A DNA stretch of 64,000 nucleotides from Methylophilales bacterium 28-44-11 (GTDB lineage: Bacteria; Pseudomonadota; Gammaproteobacteria; Burkholderiales; Methylophilaceae): positions 1 through 64,000 of the forward strand of contig NCGC01000002.1 of the NCBI GenBank assembly GCA_002281475.1, in the 5' to 3' direction. The notes below the pieces were generated by a model, which did not search any database, had not been told where the DNA came from, and saw nothing but the letters and a program-made list of their open reading frames with translations. Positions 8,756 to 18,427 of this stretch are shown here, piece by piece. Position 1 is the first letter of the stretch. Each line of letters starts with the position of its first letter. A program made the position numbers and the translations under genes.

Positions 8756-9661
8756 TTAATCAAAATGTTGGATGCGTTGCATCACTTCTTGCAAGCCCTG
8801 CTCCCATGGCGGCAATGCTATACCAAACGTGGTTTGCAATTTAGTATTATCCATTCTTGAGTTGGCTGGACGCGCAGCTGGAGTAGGATAATCGACGGTT
8901 TTAATGGCAGAAATACTTTGTGACTTAATTTTTAAAGCAGGCAATCCAAGCGCTCTGGCTTGTGATTCATAAGTAGCTAATATCGCTTTAGCAAATCCAA
9001 ACCAAGAAGTGCTTCCAGCATTAGTAAAATGGTAAACACCTGATTGCTGTTGATCTGGTTGGTGCCAGACATTGATTAACTCTTGCACCGCATTTGCGAT
9101 GGAATGACTACTGGTAGGCGCGCCCCACTGATCATCCACAATGCTTAATTGTTCACGCTCTGCACTTAATCTTAAAATGGTTTTAAGAAAGTTTTTGCCA
9201 TGCGCGCCATACACCCAGCTGGTACGTAAAATCAAATGGGGTAAGCCAACTGCTTGTATCGCCAACTCCCCTGCCAACTTAGTTTGACCATACATACTAA
9301 GTGGATTAACAGCATCGGTTTCTGTATATGGCGTGATTTGATTCCCTTCATATACATAGTCTGTAGAAAAATGAATTAATCCAGCACCAATTTTTGCGGC
9401 CTCCTCCGCAATTACCCTAGGAGCAGTCACATTAATGTCATAGGCTAACCCTGATTCAGACTCAGCTTGATCAACGGCGGTATAAGCCGCTGGATTAATG
9501 ATTAGACTTGGGCGAATAGAAGAAATGGCATCTCGAATAGCTTGAACGTCGCACAGATCCATTTGCTCGCGGTCGACTGCAACAATTTCATGTGCGTTGG
9601 ACAATGTATTGTGCAATGCATGGCCAACTTGTCCTAACACGCCAGTGACTAAGATTTTCAT
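8756..9661 (-). CDS. rfbD: dTDP-4-dehydrorhamnose reductase
   Basis: Last step of dTDP-L-rhamnose synthesis: NAD(P)H reduction of the 4-keto sugar. It is a 301-residue short-chain dehydrogenase with the nucleotide-binding glycines in VTGVLGQVG (residues 5-13), the FSTDYVYEG strand, and the catalytic pair in YGQTK. It is the last gene of the rfbBACD set on the - strand and follows rfbC by 18 bases. The product feeds rhamnose into O-antigen or exopolysaccharide. Confidence 0.95.
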   Translation of the reverse strand: MKILVTGVLGQVGHALHNTLSNAHEIVAVDREQMDLCDVQAIRDAISSIRPSLIINPAAYTAVDQAESESGLAYDINVTAPRVIAEEAAKIGAGLIHFSTDYVYEGNQITPYTETDAVNPLSMYGQTKLAGELAIQAVGLPHLILRTSWVYGAHGKNFLKTILRLSAEREQLSIVDDQWGAPTSSHSIANAVQELINVWHQPDQQQSGVYHFTNAGSTSWFGFAKAILATYESQARALGLPALKIKSQSISAIKTVDYPTPAARPANSRMDNTKLQTTFGIALPPWEQGLQEVMQRIQHFD

Positions 9662-9679
9662 GATAAATACTTTATGGGC

Positions 9680-10225
9680 TTATAGAAACAATGTGGCATC
9701 GCGCAATAAAGCGGCATCGCGGTCTTTGGATGACAATACAGGTATGGCATCACATGGCCAGGTAATTCCAATGTCTGGATCATCCCAGCGAATACTACAT
9801 TCAAACTGAGGTGCGTAAAAATCTGTGGTTTTATATAAAAACTCTGCAAAGTCTGACAATACTAAAAAGCCATGTGCAAAGCCTGGGGGTACCCACATCT
9901 GACGTTTATTTTCAGCTGACAAATGTACGCCCACCCACTGTCCAAATGTATTGGAGCTTTGGCGAATATCTACCGCCACATCAAAGACTTCGCCTTGTGT
10001 CACGCGTACTAATTTACCCTGAGCTTGCTCAATCTGATAATGCAATCCACGCAGCACATTTCTTGCGGAGCGTGAATGGTTGTCTTGCACAAAGTCATAC
10101 GATTTTCCTACAGACTCTTCAAACTGTTTGGCGTTAAAACTTTCAAAAAAGAAACCGCGATCATCACCAAATACTTTGGGTTCAAACACCAGTACGTCTG
10201 GAATGCTGGTTTGGGTGACATTCAT
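9680..10225 (-). CDS. rfbC: dTDP-4-dehydrorhamnose 3,5-epimerase
   Basis: Epimerises C3 and C5 of dTDP-4-keto-6-deoxyglucose. A cupin-fold enzyme of 181 residues with GFFFESFNAKQFEE near residue 25, the catalytic His in LRGLHYQ (about 60), and the substrate-binding stretch PPGFAHGF (about 117). Its ATG overlaps the rfbA stop in a TAATG junction, indicating coupled translation. Confidence 0.96.
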   Translation of the reverse strand: MNVTQTSIPDVLVFEPKVFGDDRGFFFESFNAKQFEESVGKSYDFVQDNHSRSARNVLRGLHYQIEQAQGKLVRVTQGEVFDVAVDIRQSSNTFGQWVGVHLSAENKRQMWVPPGFAHGFLVLSDFAEFLYKTTDFYAPQFECSIRWDDPDIGITWPCDAIPVLSSKDRDAALLRDATLFL

Positions 10226-11106
10226 TAAAACACTTTCTCCGTTAAAACTTGTTTGAGATATTGGCCGTAACCATTTTTAGCATATTTACTTGCAAGCTTT
10301 TCAAGCTTAGCCGCATCAATAAAGCCTTTGCGATAAGCGATTTCTTCAAGACATGCAATTTTTAACCCTTGTCGCTTTTCAATGGTTTGAATAAAAGAAC
10401 CTGCTTCAAGTAACGATTCATGTGTGCCTGTATCTAACCAAGCCATGCCTCTACCCATCACCTCTACATGCAAATCTGACCATTCTAGGTATTGACGATT
10501 CACATCTGTAATCTCCAGTTCACCACGCGGTGATGGCTTTAAGTGTTTGGCAATATCTACAACACGATTATCATAAAAATAGAGGCCAGTCACCGCATAA
10601 CGAGATTTAGGATGCGTTGGCTTTTCTTCTAAACTAATCGCCTGACCTTCTGCATTAAACTCTACAACGCCGTAACGCTCTGGATCGTGAACAGGATAAG
10701 CAAACACTGTGGCGCCATGGCTTCGCTCAGCCGCTTTTTGTGCCATCAATGCAAGTTCATGACCGTAAAAAATGTTATCACCCAACACCAAGGCACAAGG
10801 GTCATTGCCAATAAAGCTTTCACCTAGGATAAACGCTTGTGCTAAGCCATCAGGAGAGGGTTGCACTTGATATTCAATGTGCATGCCCCACTGGCTACCA
10901 TCGCCTAATAACTCAGTAAAACGTGGTGTATCTTGCGGTGTGGAAATGACCAAAACATCTCGAATGCCAGCAAGCATCAATGCAGACAATGGATAATAAA
11001 TCATTGGCTTGTCATAGACTGGCAACAATTGCTTAGACACTACTTGTGTCACTGGATAAAGACGCGTGCCTGAGCCACCCGCCAGTACGATTCCTTTCAT
11101 TGCCAT
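10225..11106 (-). CDS. rfbA: Glucose-1-phosphate thymidylyltransferase
   Basis: First committed step: glucose-1-phosphate plus dTTP to dTDP-glucose. It has 293 residues, with the nucleotidyltransferase signature GGSGTRLYP (residues 11-19), [12 protein letters not shown] and VLGDNIFYG. The start at 11106 overlaps the rfbB stop (TAATG); an alternative start two codons later (MKGIVLAG) is possible. The gene is flanked by rfbB and rfbC with the same one-base overlap design. Confidence 0.96.
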   Translation of the reverse strand: MAMKGIVLAGGSGTRLYPVTQVVSKQLLPVYDKPMIYYPLSALMLAGIRDVLVISTPQDTPRFTELLGDGSQWGMHIEYQVQPSPDGLAQAFILGESFIGNDPCALVLGDNIFYGHELALMAQKAAERSHGATVFAYPVHDPERYGVVEFNAEGQAISLEEKPTHPKSRYAVTGLYFYDNRVVDIAKHLKPSPRGELEITDVNRQYLEWSDLHVEVMGRGMAWLDTGTHESLLEAGSFIQTIEKRQGLKIACLEEIAYRKGFIDAAKLEKLASKYAKNGYGQYLKQVLTEKVF

Positions 11107-12188
11107 TACGCTAACTCCTCGCCACGTTCTCTATAGTTTTGATTGACCCATTTTTTATATTCACCGCTGGTAATATTGTTTACCCAGTGCTGGTGCGTTA
11201 AGTACCATTTCACCGTTTTTTGTATGCCAGTCTCAAATGTTTCTGCCGGTTTCCAACCTAAATCACGTTCAATTTTAGTCGCATCAATAGCATAGCGCTG
11301 GTCATGACCAGGCCTATCTGTGACAAAGGTAATCTGATCACGATAACTGCCGTGTGCTTTTGGTTTTTCTTCATCCAAAATATCACAAAGTGTGTGCACT
11401 ACCTCAAGATTGGTTTTTTCGTTCCAACCGCCAATATTATAGGTTTCACCCACTTTCCCTGCTTCAAGTACACGTCTGATTGCACTGCAATGATCGGTGA
11501 CATATAACCAATCACGCACATTGCTACCATTGCCATAAATGGGCAGTGGCTTACCATTTAACGCATTGTGTATCACAAGTGGAATTAGCTTCTCAGGGAA
11601 ATGATAGGGTCCGTAATTGTTAGAGCAATTAGTGGTCAGCGTAGGCAAACCATAAGTATGATGGTATGCCCGCACCAAATGGTCTGAGGCCGCTTTAGAG
11701 GCAGAATAGGGGCTGTTAGGCTCATAAGCATTGGTCTCTCTAAATGCAGGGTCTGTTGCACTCAAAGAGCCATATACCTCATCTGTGGATACATGCAAGA
11801 AACGAAAGTGTGACTGATCTGTGGCGACCATCTGACCCCAATAGGCTCTGACCTCTTCCAACATATGGAAAGTACCCACGACGTTGGTTTGAATAAACTC
11901 TTCTGGCCCATGAATAGATCGATCTACATGACTCTCTGCAGCAAAATTGACCACGGCACGGGGTTGATGTATGGCCAGCAGTTTACGAAACTCTTCACGA
12001 TCGCCAATATCGGCATGCACAAACACATGCTCAGGATTGTGTTGTATCTCCGCAAGGTTTTCTAAATTACCCGCATAGGTTAACTTATCAATATTGACAA
12101 CTTTACCCAAGCCTAACTTGACCCATTCATTGACAAAATTGCTGCCAATAAATCCTGCACCACCAGTCACTACGATACAATTTTTCAT
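11106..12188 (-). CDS. rfbB: dTDP-glucose 4,6-dehydratase
   Basis: NAD-dependent extended short-chain dehydrogenase that makes dTDP-4-keto-6-deoxyglucose. It has 360 residues; the Rossmann glycines are [10 protein letters not shown] (9-18), the active site region is [10 protein letters not shown] (about 135), and the catalytic pair is in [10 protein letters not shown] (about 168). It is first of the four rhamnose genes and lies 57 bases after dnaQ on the same strand, so the rhamnose genes may share a transcript with the dnaQ group. Confidence 0.96.
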   Translation of the reverse strand: MKNCIVVTGGAGFIGSNFVNEWVKLGLGKVVNIDKLTYAGNLENLAEIQHNPEHVFVHADIGDREEFRKLLAIHQPRAVVNFAAESHVDRSIHGPEEFIQTNVVGTFHMLEEVRAYWGQMVATDQSHFRFLHVSTDEVYGSLSATDPAFRETNAYEPNSPYSASKAASDHLVRAYHHTYGLPTLTTNCSNNYGPYHFPEKLIPLVIHNALNGKPLPIYGNGSNVRDWLYVTDHCSAIRRVLEAGKVGETYNIGGWNEKTNLEVVHTLCDILDEEKPKAHGSYRDQITFVTDRPGHDQRYAIDATKIERDLGWKPAETFETGIQKTVKWYLTHQHWVNNITSGEYKKWVNQNYRERGEELA

Positions 12189-12245
12189 GTGTTTTCCATT
12201 ATTCTAATATCAAATCTGTTTTACGTAGCCCCTGTAAGGCCGATA

Positions 12246-12923
12246 CTACCAAGGCAAAGCGCCTGTTTTTTTCAAACCATCTATATAACTCTGATGCGCT
12301 TCTAATTCTGTGTTGTCCGCATGCAATACCCTCAATGTGACTGCATGTGGTTGCAAACTTACCAAATGTTCTTCTTTTGTTTGTTGCAAATCCATGAGCA
12401 AACTATCTTGACCACGCGTCATCGCCATGTACACGTCTGCCAACAACTCCGCATCTAGCAAAGCACCATGTAATGTTCGCTTTGAATTATCAATACCAAA
12501 ATGCCTACACAATGCGTCTAAATTATTGCGCTGACCTGGCCTTGCTTCTTTGGCCATTTTTAAAGTATCAGTAATTTTATCGCAAATAGTTTGAATTGGC
12601 GTTAGCCCAATACGGCCAAACTCAGCATTTAAAAAACCCACATCAAATGGCGCATTGTGAATAATAAGCTCTGCATCATGAATAAACGCAATTAACTCTT
12701 CTGCAATCGCTGAAAATAAAGGCTTATCTTGTAAAAATTCCAAGGTAATGCCATGTACTTCTTGAGCTGCAGGATCAATTTCGCGCTCAGGATTTAAATA
12801 TACATGAAAATGATTGTTGGTCGGACGCCGATTGATCATCTCCACAGCTGCAATTTCAATCACGCGGTGCCCTTGATCAGGATAAAGCCCAGTCGTTTCA
12901 GTATCTAAAAATATTTGTCTCAT
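12246..12923 (-). CDS. dnaQ: DNA polymerase III epsilon subunit (proofreading exonuclease)
   Basis: The 3'-5' proofreading subunit of the replicative polymerase, 225 residues. DEDDh motifs: LDTETTGL (6-13), HNAPFDVGFL (89-98) and HGALLDAELLADVY (152-165). After the catalytic domain, QDSLLM (172-177) is a good beta-clamp binding motif, as in the E. coli protein. The C-terminal region would bind the alpha subunit. The gene lies in the conserved order methyltransferase-rnhA-dnaQ, with gloB divergent, as in many proteobacteria. Confidence 0.95.
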   Translation of the reverse strand: MRQIFLDTETTGLYPDQGHRVIEIAAVEMINRRPTNNHFHVYLNPEREIDPAAQEVHGITLEFLQDKPLFSAIAEELIAFIHDAELIIHNAPFDVGFLNAEFGRIGLTPIQTICDKITDTLKMAKEARPGQRNNLDALCRHFGIDNSKRTLHGALLDAELLADVYMAMTRGQDSLLMDLQQTKEEHLVSLQPHAVTLRVLHADNTELEAHQSYIDGLKKTGALPW

Positions 12924-12946
12924 GATTTAAGTGTGCTCAACAAAGT

Positions 12947-13399
12947 TTATTGTCCTATCACTTCCAATACACCAAGATTGGCAAGGGCATCCGCACGTTC
13001 ATTACCTACATTCCCCGCATGCCCCTTCACCCATATCCACTCAATTTGATGCGTTTGCACGAGCGCATCTAACTGCTTCCATAGATCTTCATTCTTCACT
13101 GGCTTTTTGTCTGCGGTGCGCCAATGACGAAGCTTCCAACCGATAATCCACTCTGTAATCCCTTTTTGTACGTAAGAGGAGTCGGTATAAATTTTAATCT
13201 GACATGAGCGTTTAATGGCCTCTAATGCGCGAATGACGGCTGTAAGTTCCATGCGGTTATTGGTGGTCAATGCTTCACCTCCCGACAGTGACTTTTCATG
13301 ATCACCAAACAGGAGTAATGCACCCCACCCTCCGGGCCCAGGGTTACCTTTACATGCGCCGTCCGCATAAATTTCGACTACGTTCATGGGTAAGCTCAT
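12947..13399 (-). CDS. rnhA: Ribonuclease HI
   Basis: Cleaves RNA in RNA:DNA hybrids. The catalytic acidic residues are in [16 protein letters not shown] (Asp), [10 protein letters not shown] (Glu), [12 protein letters not shown] (Asp) and GNERADALA (Asp), with the His in VKGHAGN. The 150-residue reading uses the upstream ATG at 13399; a start four codons later ([10 protein letters not shown], 13387) matches the family N-terminus better. It lies 15 bases downstream of the methyltransferase gene and 23 bases before dnaQ. Confidence 0.95.
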   Translation of the reverse strand: MSLPMNVVEIYADGACKGNPGPGGWGALLLFGDHEKSLSGGEALTTNNRMELTAVIRALEAIKRSCQIKIYTDSSYVQKGITEWIIGWKLRHWRTADKKPVKNEDLWKQLDALVQTHQIEWIWVKGHAGNVGNERADALANLGVLEVIGQ

Positions 13400-13414
13400 G
13401 CTATTTGATAACTA

Positions 13415-14137
13415 TTATTCATTGATTTTTTGAGAAGGTTTTGTTTTTTGTTGAGTCGCCACAAGTGCGGATTTTACTAGAGAGTTTTTCCAGTTTGGTT
13501 TAATTAAATGCATATTGACCACACGTTTTTTTGCCACAATAAAGTAAATTCCACCAATGGGCGGGTTCCATCTAGTTGCAACATGTTCTATGCATTGTTG
13601 GCGCGCAATCCATTTATCGTCGTTTATCGGCAAAACAAATGCTTGTGTACCGCCAGTAACATATTCCAACCCTAGCAAAGCTAACCAATCTTTAATGCGC
13701 CGCAATGAAAGCGTGGCGCCACACCATGGGTAGTGGTGCTTCTTAGAAAACCAACGCCTAACGCCCCATGCACTCATTGGATTGTAGCCCGTTAAAATCA
13801 AATGGCCTTCAGGCACTAATACGCGTTCAACTTCTCGTAACGTTTGATGTTGATGTTGACTAAACTCCAACACATGCGGCAAACACAACAAATCAATAGA
13901 AGAAGATGCAAACGGAAGGTATTCACTTTCACACCTGACTTCTCCCGCTGCAATATCCACATGCAATCGTTTGGCAATACGCGATTGCTGCAGTAAATCC
14001 ATTTCTAACAAGCCGATTTGAAGCGCATTGTAGCCAAAGATATCAGCAACGTGCTCATCATATATAGCTTGTTCTCGCGCTAATAAATAGCGACCAAGTG
14101 GGCTATTGAGCCAGTTATGCTGTGTTGTTACCTGCAT
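13415..14137 (-). CDS. SAM-dependent methyltransferase of the gloB-rnhA cluster
   Basis: A class I methyltransferase-like protein of 240 residues. The SAM region is unusual (LHVDIAAGEVRCESEYLPF), followed by LCLPHVLEFS and the EVERVLVPEGHLILTGYN segment typical of the methyltransferase type 11 family. Its position between gloB and rnhA corresponds to yafS of E. coli, which is also uncharacterised. The GxGxG loop is not recognisable, so SAM binding may be weak or lost. Its substrate is unknown. Confidence 0.8.
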   Translation of the reverse strand: MQVTTQHNWLNSPLGRYLLAREQAIYDEHVADIFGYNALQIGLLEMDLLQQSRIAKRLHVDIAAGEVRCESEYLPFASSSIDLLCLPHVLEFSQHQHQTLREVERVLVPEGHLILTGYNPMSAWGVRRWFSKKHHYPWCGATLSLRRIKDWLALLGLEYVTGGTQAFVLPINDDKWIARQQCIEHVATRWNPPIGGIYFIVAKKRVVNMHLIKPNWKNSLVKSALVATQQKTKPSQKINE

Positions 14138-14225
14138 TTATCAGTTGACAATATCAGATAGAAACACAAACATTGTTTGATTATTAGTGACATCATATGC
14201 TAGCGTATACTTAGAGCATTCATTC

Positions 14226-14978
14226 ATGATCAACATCATTCCGATTCCTGCGTTCGAAGACAATTATATATGGCTTTTACAACATGAGCGCAATGTCGTC
14301 GTAATTGACCCAGGCGATGCCGAGCCTGTAATGGCTCATTTACGAAAAAACAATTGGGCGCTTAAAGCCATTCTCATTACCCATCACCATCACGACCATA
14401 TTGGCGGAGTACAAGCATTATTAGCACATTATCCCGTCAAGGTTTATGCTCCTGGTTACCAACATTACCCCTTCGACCATATCCCAGTCAGAGAAAATGA
14501 CGAGATTCATTTAAATGATATTTCAGAAACTTTTAAGGTACTTTGGCTACCTGGACATACGCTCGATCATATTGCATATGTAAACGAACAATACTTATTT
14601 AGTGGCGATGTATTGTTTGGCGCTGGGTGTGGCAGACTATTTGAAGGTACACCAACCCAAATGCTACACTCGCTTAATAAAATCAAACAGTTACCATTGT
14701 CGACTAAGGTGTATTGCACGCATGAATACACGCTAAAAAACATCCAATTTGCCCTTACATTGGAACCTGACAATATAAGACTACAAGCGCGAGAAGCTAA
14801 AGCTATTGCGCTACGCAAACAACACTTACCTACGATCCCCAGCACCTTAGAGGAAGAAATGGAAACAAACCCTTTTTTACGTTGCCTTGAACCAGACATC
14901 AAGCAAAATTCTGGCGTAAAATTAAGTACAGAAATCGATGTTTTTACTGCGATTCGGCAACTTAGAAATCATTATTAA
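14226..14978 (+). CDS. gloB: Hydroxyacylglutathione hydrolase (glyoxalase II)
   Basis: Hydrolyses S-lactoylglutathione, and possibly other glutathione thioesters, in aldehyde detoxification. The metallo-beta-lactamase metal site THHHHDHIGG lies near residue 55, GHTLDHIAY near 110 and FSGDVLFGAGCGR near 130; the C-terminal helical glutathione-binding domain ends at residue 250. I chose the ATG at 14226 (MINIIPIPAFEDNYIW), which is the usual family N-terminus, over a GTG 13 codons upstream. It is divergent from the methyltransferase-rnhA-dnaQ group. Confidence 0.96.
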   Translation: MINIIPIPAFEDNYIWLLQHERNVVVIDPGDAEPVMAHLRKNNWALKAILITHHHHDHIGGVQALLAHYPVKVYAPGYQHYPFDHIPVRENDEIHLNDISETFKVLWLPGHTLDHIAYVNEQYLFSGDVLFGAGCGRLFEGTPTQMLHSLNKIKQLPLSTKVYCTHEYTLKNIQFALTLEPDNIRLQAREAKAIALRKQHLPTIPSTLEEEMETNPFLRCLEPDIKQNSGVKLSTEIDVFTAIRQLRNHY

Positions 14979-15094
14979 TCAACAAGATAAATTAGCAACT
15001 CTAAGTAATACTTTTACTTGACTCATGAATTAATCATCGTTAGTATTCATGCGTGCTTTAAATAGTTTATAAGGTTTAAATTCTTTTGCATGTG

Positions 15095-16714
15095 ATGACT
15101 TTCCTCCAGCTACTCCATAAAAGGCGCAACCCATTGTCACGATTCACTACATTATCAATTGCTTTGTTTGCGATTGCTTTGCCTGTTGCAATATTGACAC
15201 CTACTCTGTCGTTCGCAGCTACCACGCAAAGCAACGTGGCTGGCGATCAAATGTTGATCCTGGATGATCATATTGACAGCAGTTTAACTGCTGACCCGAT
15301 AGAAGAATTTATCAGTGTGCATGACGACACAAGTTATGTTGGCCAAGAAGATTTGTGGGCGCGTATCCGCAATGGTTTCAGCATGCCAGATATCGATTCC
15401 GAATACACCGCTAAACATGAAAACTGGTATGCATCCCGTCCAGACTACGTGAAACGTATGCTCGAGCGTAGTCAAAAATACTTATTTCACATTGTGGAAG
15501 AGGTAGAAAAACGCGGAATGCCAACTGAAATCGCCTTACTACCCATGATTGAAAGTGCTTATAACCCGCAAGCCTATTCACGTAGTCATGCCTCTGGCAT
15601 TTGGCAATTTGTCCCCGCAACAGGCAAAGATTATGGTTTAAAACAAAATTATTGGACAGACAAACGCCGTGATGTTACAGCTGCAACTAACGCTGCTCTC
15701 AACTACTTGCAAAAATTGCATGGCATGTTTGGCTCATGGGATTTAGCATTAGCAGCTTACAATGCTGGTGAAGGTACGATTGCACGTGCGATTGAAAGAA
15801 ACCGTAAGCAAGGCCTACCCACCGACTACCAACATTTACAGTTACCGGCTGAAACAAAAAACTATGTTCCAAAACTGCAGGCCATTAAAAACATCGTGTT
15901 TAAACCTGATGATTTCGGACTCAGCCTAGTTGATATTCCTAATCGTCCGTATTTCACTCGTGTTCTAGCCCCTAAACAAATCGATGCCAAATTAGCAGCA
16001 GAGTTAGCTGAAGTATCATTTGAGGAATTCAGCGCATTAAATCCAAGCTATAACCGTCCTGTAATCGTTTCTAACAGCGAGGTGCACCAAATTTTGTTAC
16101 CCATTTGGGCGGCAGAAAAATTCAAAGAAAACTTAGCGAATTATGACAAACCGCTCACCAGTTGGAAAACCTATTCAGCAAAACGCGGCGAGCGTATTGA
16201 TTACATCGCGAAAAAATTCAATATCGAGGTAAGCCAACTTAGAGAAGTGAACAATCTATCTTCCAGAAAAAACATTGCCTCATCACGCCCGCTTTTAGTC
16301 CCGGCCAATATTGATGACAATAGTCCACTGGTGCAAACCTCTATTGATTATGACGCAAGCCTTGCGGAAACTCACGCAAACGTAGAGAATGAACCTAACA
16401 AGACGAAAACAATCAGATACAAAGTTAAACGTGGGGATACTATTTCAAGCCTCGCAAATAAATTTGATGTTGAAAAAAGTCATCTGCTAAATTTTAATGG
16501 TATTCGTGCTGGCAATCTTAAAGCTGGGCAAATCATTAAAGTAGTCACTAGCAATACTAAGTTTTATCCAACATCAAAAAGCAACAAACGTATTAGTACT
16601 CATCAACAAAGAAAAAAATATTCGACTAAATCTTCGCGATATGAAAAAAACAAATCGAAAAAGTCTTCTAGCAGCTCACATCGTAGAAGCCGGATATCTT
16701 CTAAAATTCGGTAA
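15095..16714 (+). CDS. mltD: Membrane-bound lytic murein transglycosylase D with two LysM domains
   Basis: Cleaves the MurNAc-GlcNAc bond of peptidoglycan with 1,6-anhydro product. From the ATG at 15095 the protein has 539 residues: a signal peptide (about 15-43, ending SFAAT), a lytic transglycosylase domain (about 110-260) with the catalytic Glu in LPMIESAYNPQA and the SGIWQF motif, a LysM near 355-405 and a second LysM near 428-475, then a very basic Lys/Ser/Arg tail of about 50 residues. No lipobox is evident, so it may be soluble. In-frame GTG and TTG starts lie one and three codons upstream. The next gene overlaps its 3' end. Confidence 0.93.
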   Translation: MTFLQLLHKRRNPLSRFTTLSIALFAIALPVAILTPTLSFAATTQSNVAGDQMLILDDHIDSSLTADPIEEFISVHDDTSYVGQEDLWARIRNGFSMPDIDSEYTAKHENWYASRPDYVKRMLERSQKYLFHIVEEVEKRGMPTEIALLPMIESAYNPQAYSRSHASGIWQFVPATGKDYGLKQNYWTDKRRDVTAATNAALNYLQKLHGMFGSWDLALAAYNAGEGTIARAIERNRKQGLPTDYQHLQLPAETKNYVPKLQAIKNIVFKPDDFGLSLVDIPNRPYFTRVLAPKQIDAKLAAELAEVSFEEFSALNPSYNRPVIVSNSEVHQILLPIWAAEKFKENLANYDKPLTSWKTYSAKRGERIDYIAKKFNIEVSQLREVNNLSSRKNIASSRPLLVPANIDDNSPLVQTSIDYDASLAETHANVENEPNKTKTIRYKVKRGDTISSLANKFDVEKSHLLNFNGIRAGNLKAGQIIKVVTSNTKFYPTSKSNKRISTHQQRKKYSTKSSRYEKNKSKKSSSSSHRRSRISSKIR

Positions 16715-18425
16715 TCTAATTTGGACGTGTCTCAAGTTTTCTTTTCACTTTCCACTGCGCCACATCGCTAAATGGTCATTACCTCATCAAAATATACTTA
16801 GCGCTTTATTACTGTGCTTAACCATCACAGGCTGTAATGAACCTAAAACAAATGCCCCTACAATAGATTATTCAACGCCATACCCAAGCGTGGATGGTGG
16901 CACCATGATAGGTGCAATGACTGCTGAACCCAGCGGATTGATTTATATGGTCGCTGGCGAATCAGCCTCCGCTGCTATTGCTTCGAATATATTCAACGCC
17001 TTATTAAAATACAACGCAACGCTAGATTTAGAGGGTGACTTAGCTGAAAGTTGGGTAATTTCACCAGACCAAAAAACCATTACCTTTAAATTAAAGCCCA
17101 ATTTATCATGGGCGGATGGTCAACCACTGACCAGCGCTGACGTATTATTTACTTGGAAGTTGGTAACAGATGAAAATACACGTAGCCCATATGCTTCTGA
17201 TTACCAGTTAGTAAAAAAAGTAGACACCCCAGACCCACTCACATTTAGTGTAACTTACGACCAAGCTTATGCCCCGGCACTAGATAGTTGGTCAGGTTTA
17301 CAAATATTGCCTGAACATTTATTAAAAGGTCAGGACGTCCACACCACCACATTTGCGCGCAAACCAGTGGGCAGTAACTTTTATCAACTAGATGTGTGGA
17401 AAAATGGCGAAAATATTCAGCTCTCTCGCAATCCTAAAAGCGTGTTAGGACCGGCACAAATTGATAAACTCATCACGCGCATTATTCCCGATAACTCTGC
17501 TCAGTTTTTAGAACTGATGGCCGATAATATCGATAACATGGGGCTAGACCCAATCAAATATTCCCGAATTATTCCATCTCGTCCTGATTTGAAGCAAAAG
17601 TTAAACTTATATAAAGAGTTAGGTAATAGTTATACCTACATGGGGTTTAATCTAAAACACAAACCATTTGACGACCAGCGCGTAAGAAAAGCCATCAACT
17701 ATGCCATTGATAAGCAAGAGATTATTGATGGCGTGTATCTTGGATTAGGTATTAATATCGCGTCACCATATAAGCCTGGCACGCGGTGGAGCAATCCAGA
17801 CCTAAACCCCTACCCTTACGACCCAAGCAAAGCAAAAGCGCTATTGAAAGAAGCAGGCTTTATGGATACAGATGGTGATGGCATTTTAGAACGTGATGGC
17901 AAGCCATTTGCCTTTGAAATTATCACCAACCAAAATAAAGAGCGTGAGAAATCAGCAGTGTTAATACAGCGTAGACTGAAAGAGGTCGGTATTGATGTCA
18001 ATATTCGTGCGATTGAATGGGCAAGTTTTATCAGTCGTTTCATTAAAACTGGCGACTTCGATGTCGTGGTATTGGGTTGGGGTTTAGGTTTAGACCCTGA
18101 TCAATTTAACATTTGGCATTCAAGCCAGCAGGCTCCTGGCCAATTCAACTTTATTGGATACAACAACACAACCATTGACAAACTGTTGGAGCAAGGCAGA
18201 ACTGAACTAGACCCTGACAAACGTATGAAAATTTATCATGAATTTTCAAAAGTATTATTAGAAGATTGTCCCATTGTTTATCTGTCTGCAGGTTATGGCC
18301 TCACTGCTATCCATAAGCGTGTGCAAGGCATTGCCAATCCAGTACCACCTGCGGGTGTTGGATATGACTCACATAAATGGTATATCCCTGAACCCCTCAG
18401 AAGAAACGAATTTAGCGCACAATAA
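16641..18425 (+). CDS. Peptide ABC transporter substrate-binding lipoprotein (SBP family 5)
   Basis: Extracytoplasmic binding protein of the OppA/DppA type. A lipoprotein signal is clear (ALLLCLTITGC, with the Cys at residue 65 counted from 16641), followed by the mature SBP_bac_5 fold: LKPNLSWADGQPLTSADVLFTW near residue 150 (broken here after 20 residues by the family pattern) and the VRKAINYAIDK segment near 350. The only ATG giving this frame is at 16641, inside mltD, and would add a 38-residue leader before the usual n-region. There is no ATG, GTG or TTG between it and the signal sequence; a CTG at 16755 would give a normal lipoprotein signal. Two permease genes follow directly. Confidence 0.88.
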   Translation: MKKTNRKSLLAAHIVEAGYLLKFGNLIWTCLKFSFHFPLRHIAKWSLPHQNILSALLLCLTITGCNEPKTNAPTIDYSTPYPSVDGGTMIGAMTAEPSGLIYMVAGESASAAIASNIFNALLKYNATLDLEGDLAESWVISPDQKTITFKLKPNLSWADGQPLTSADVLFTWKLVTDENTRSPYASDYQLVKKVDTPDPLTFSVTYDQAYAPALDSWSGLQILPEHLLKGQDVHTTTFARKPVGSNFYQLDVWKNGENIQLSRNPKSVLGPAQIDKLITRIIPDNSAQFLELMADNIDNMGLDPIKYSRIIPSRPDLKQKLNLYKELGNSYTYMGFNLKHKPFDDQRVRKAINYAIDKQEIIDGVYLGLGINIASPYKPGTRWSNPDLNPYPYDPSKAKALLKEAGFMDTDGDGILERDGKPFAFEIITNQNKEREKSAVLIQRRLKEVGIDVNIRAIEWASFISRFIKTGDFDVVVLGWGLGLDPDQFNIWHSSQQAPGQFNFIGYNNTTIDKLLEQGRTELDPDKRMKIYHEFSKVLLEDCPIVYLSAGYGLTAIHKRVQGIANPVPPAGVGYDSHKWYIPEPLRRNEFSAQ

Positions 18426-18427
18426 TT

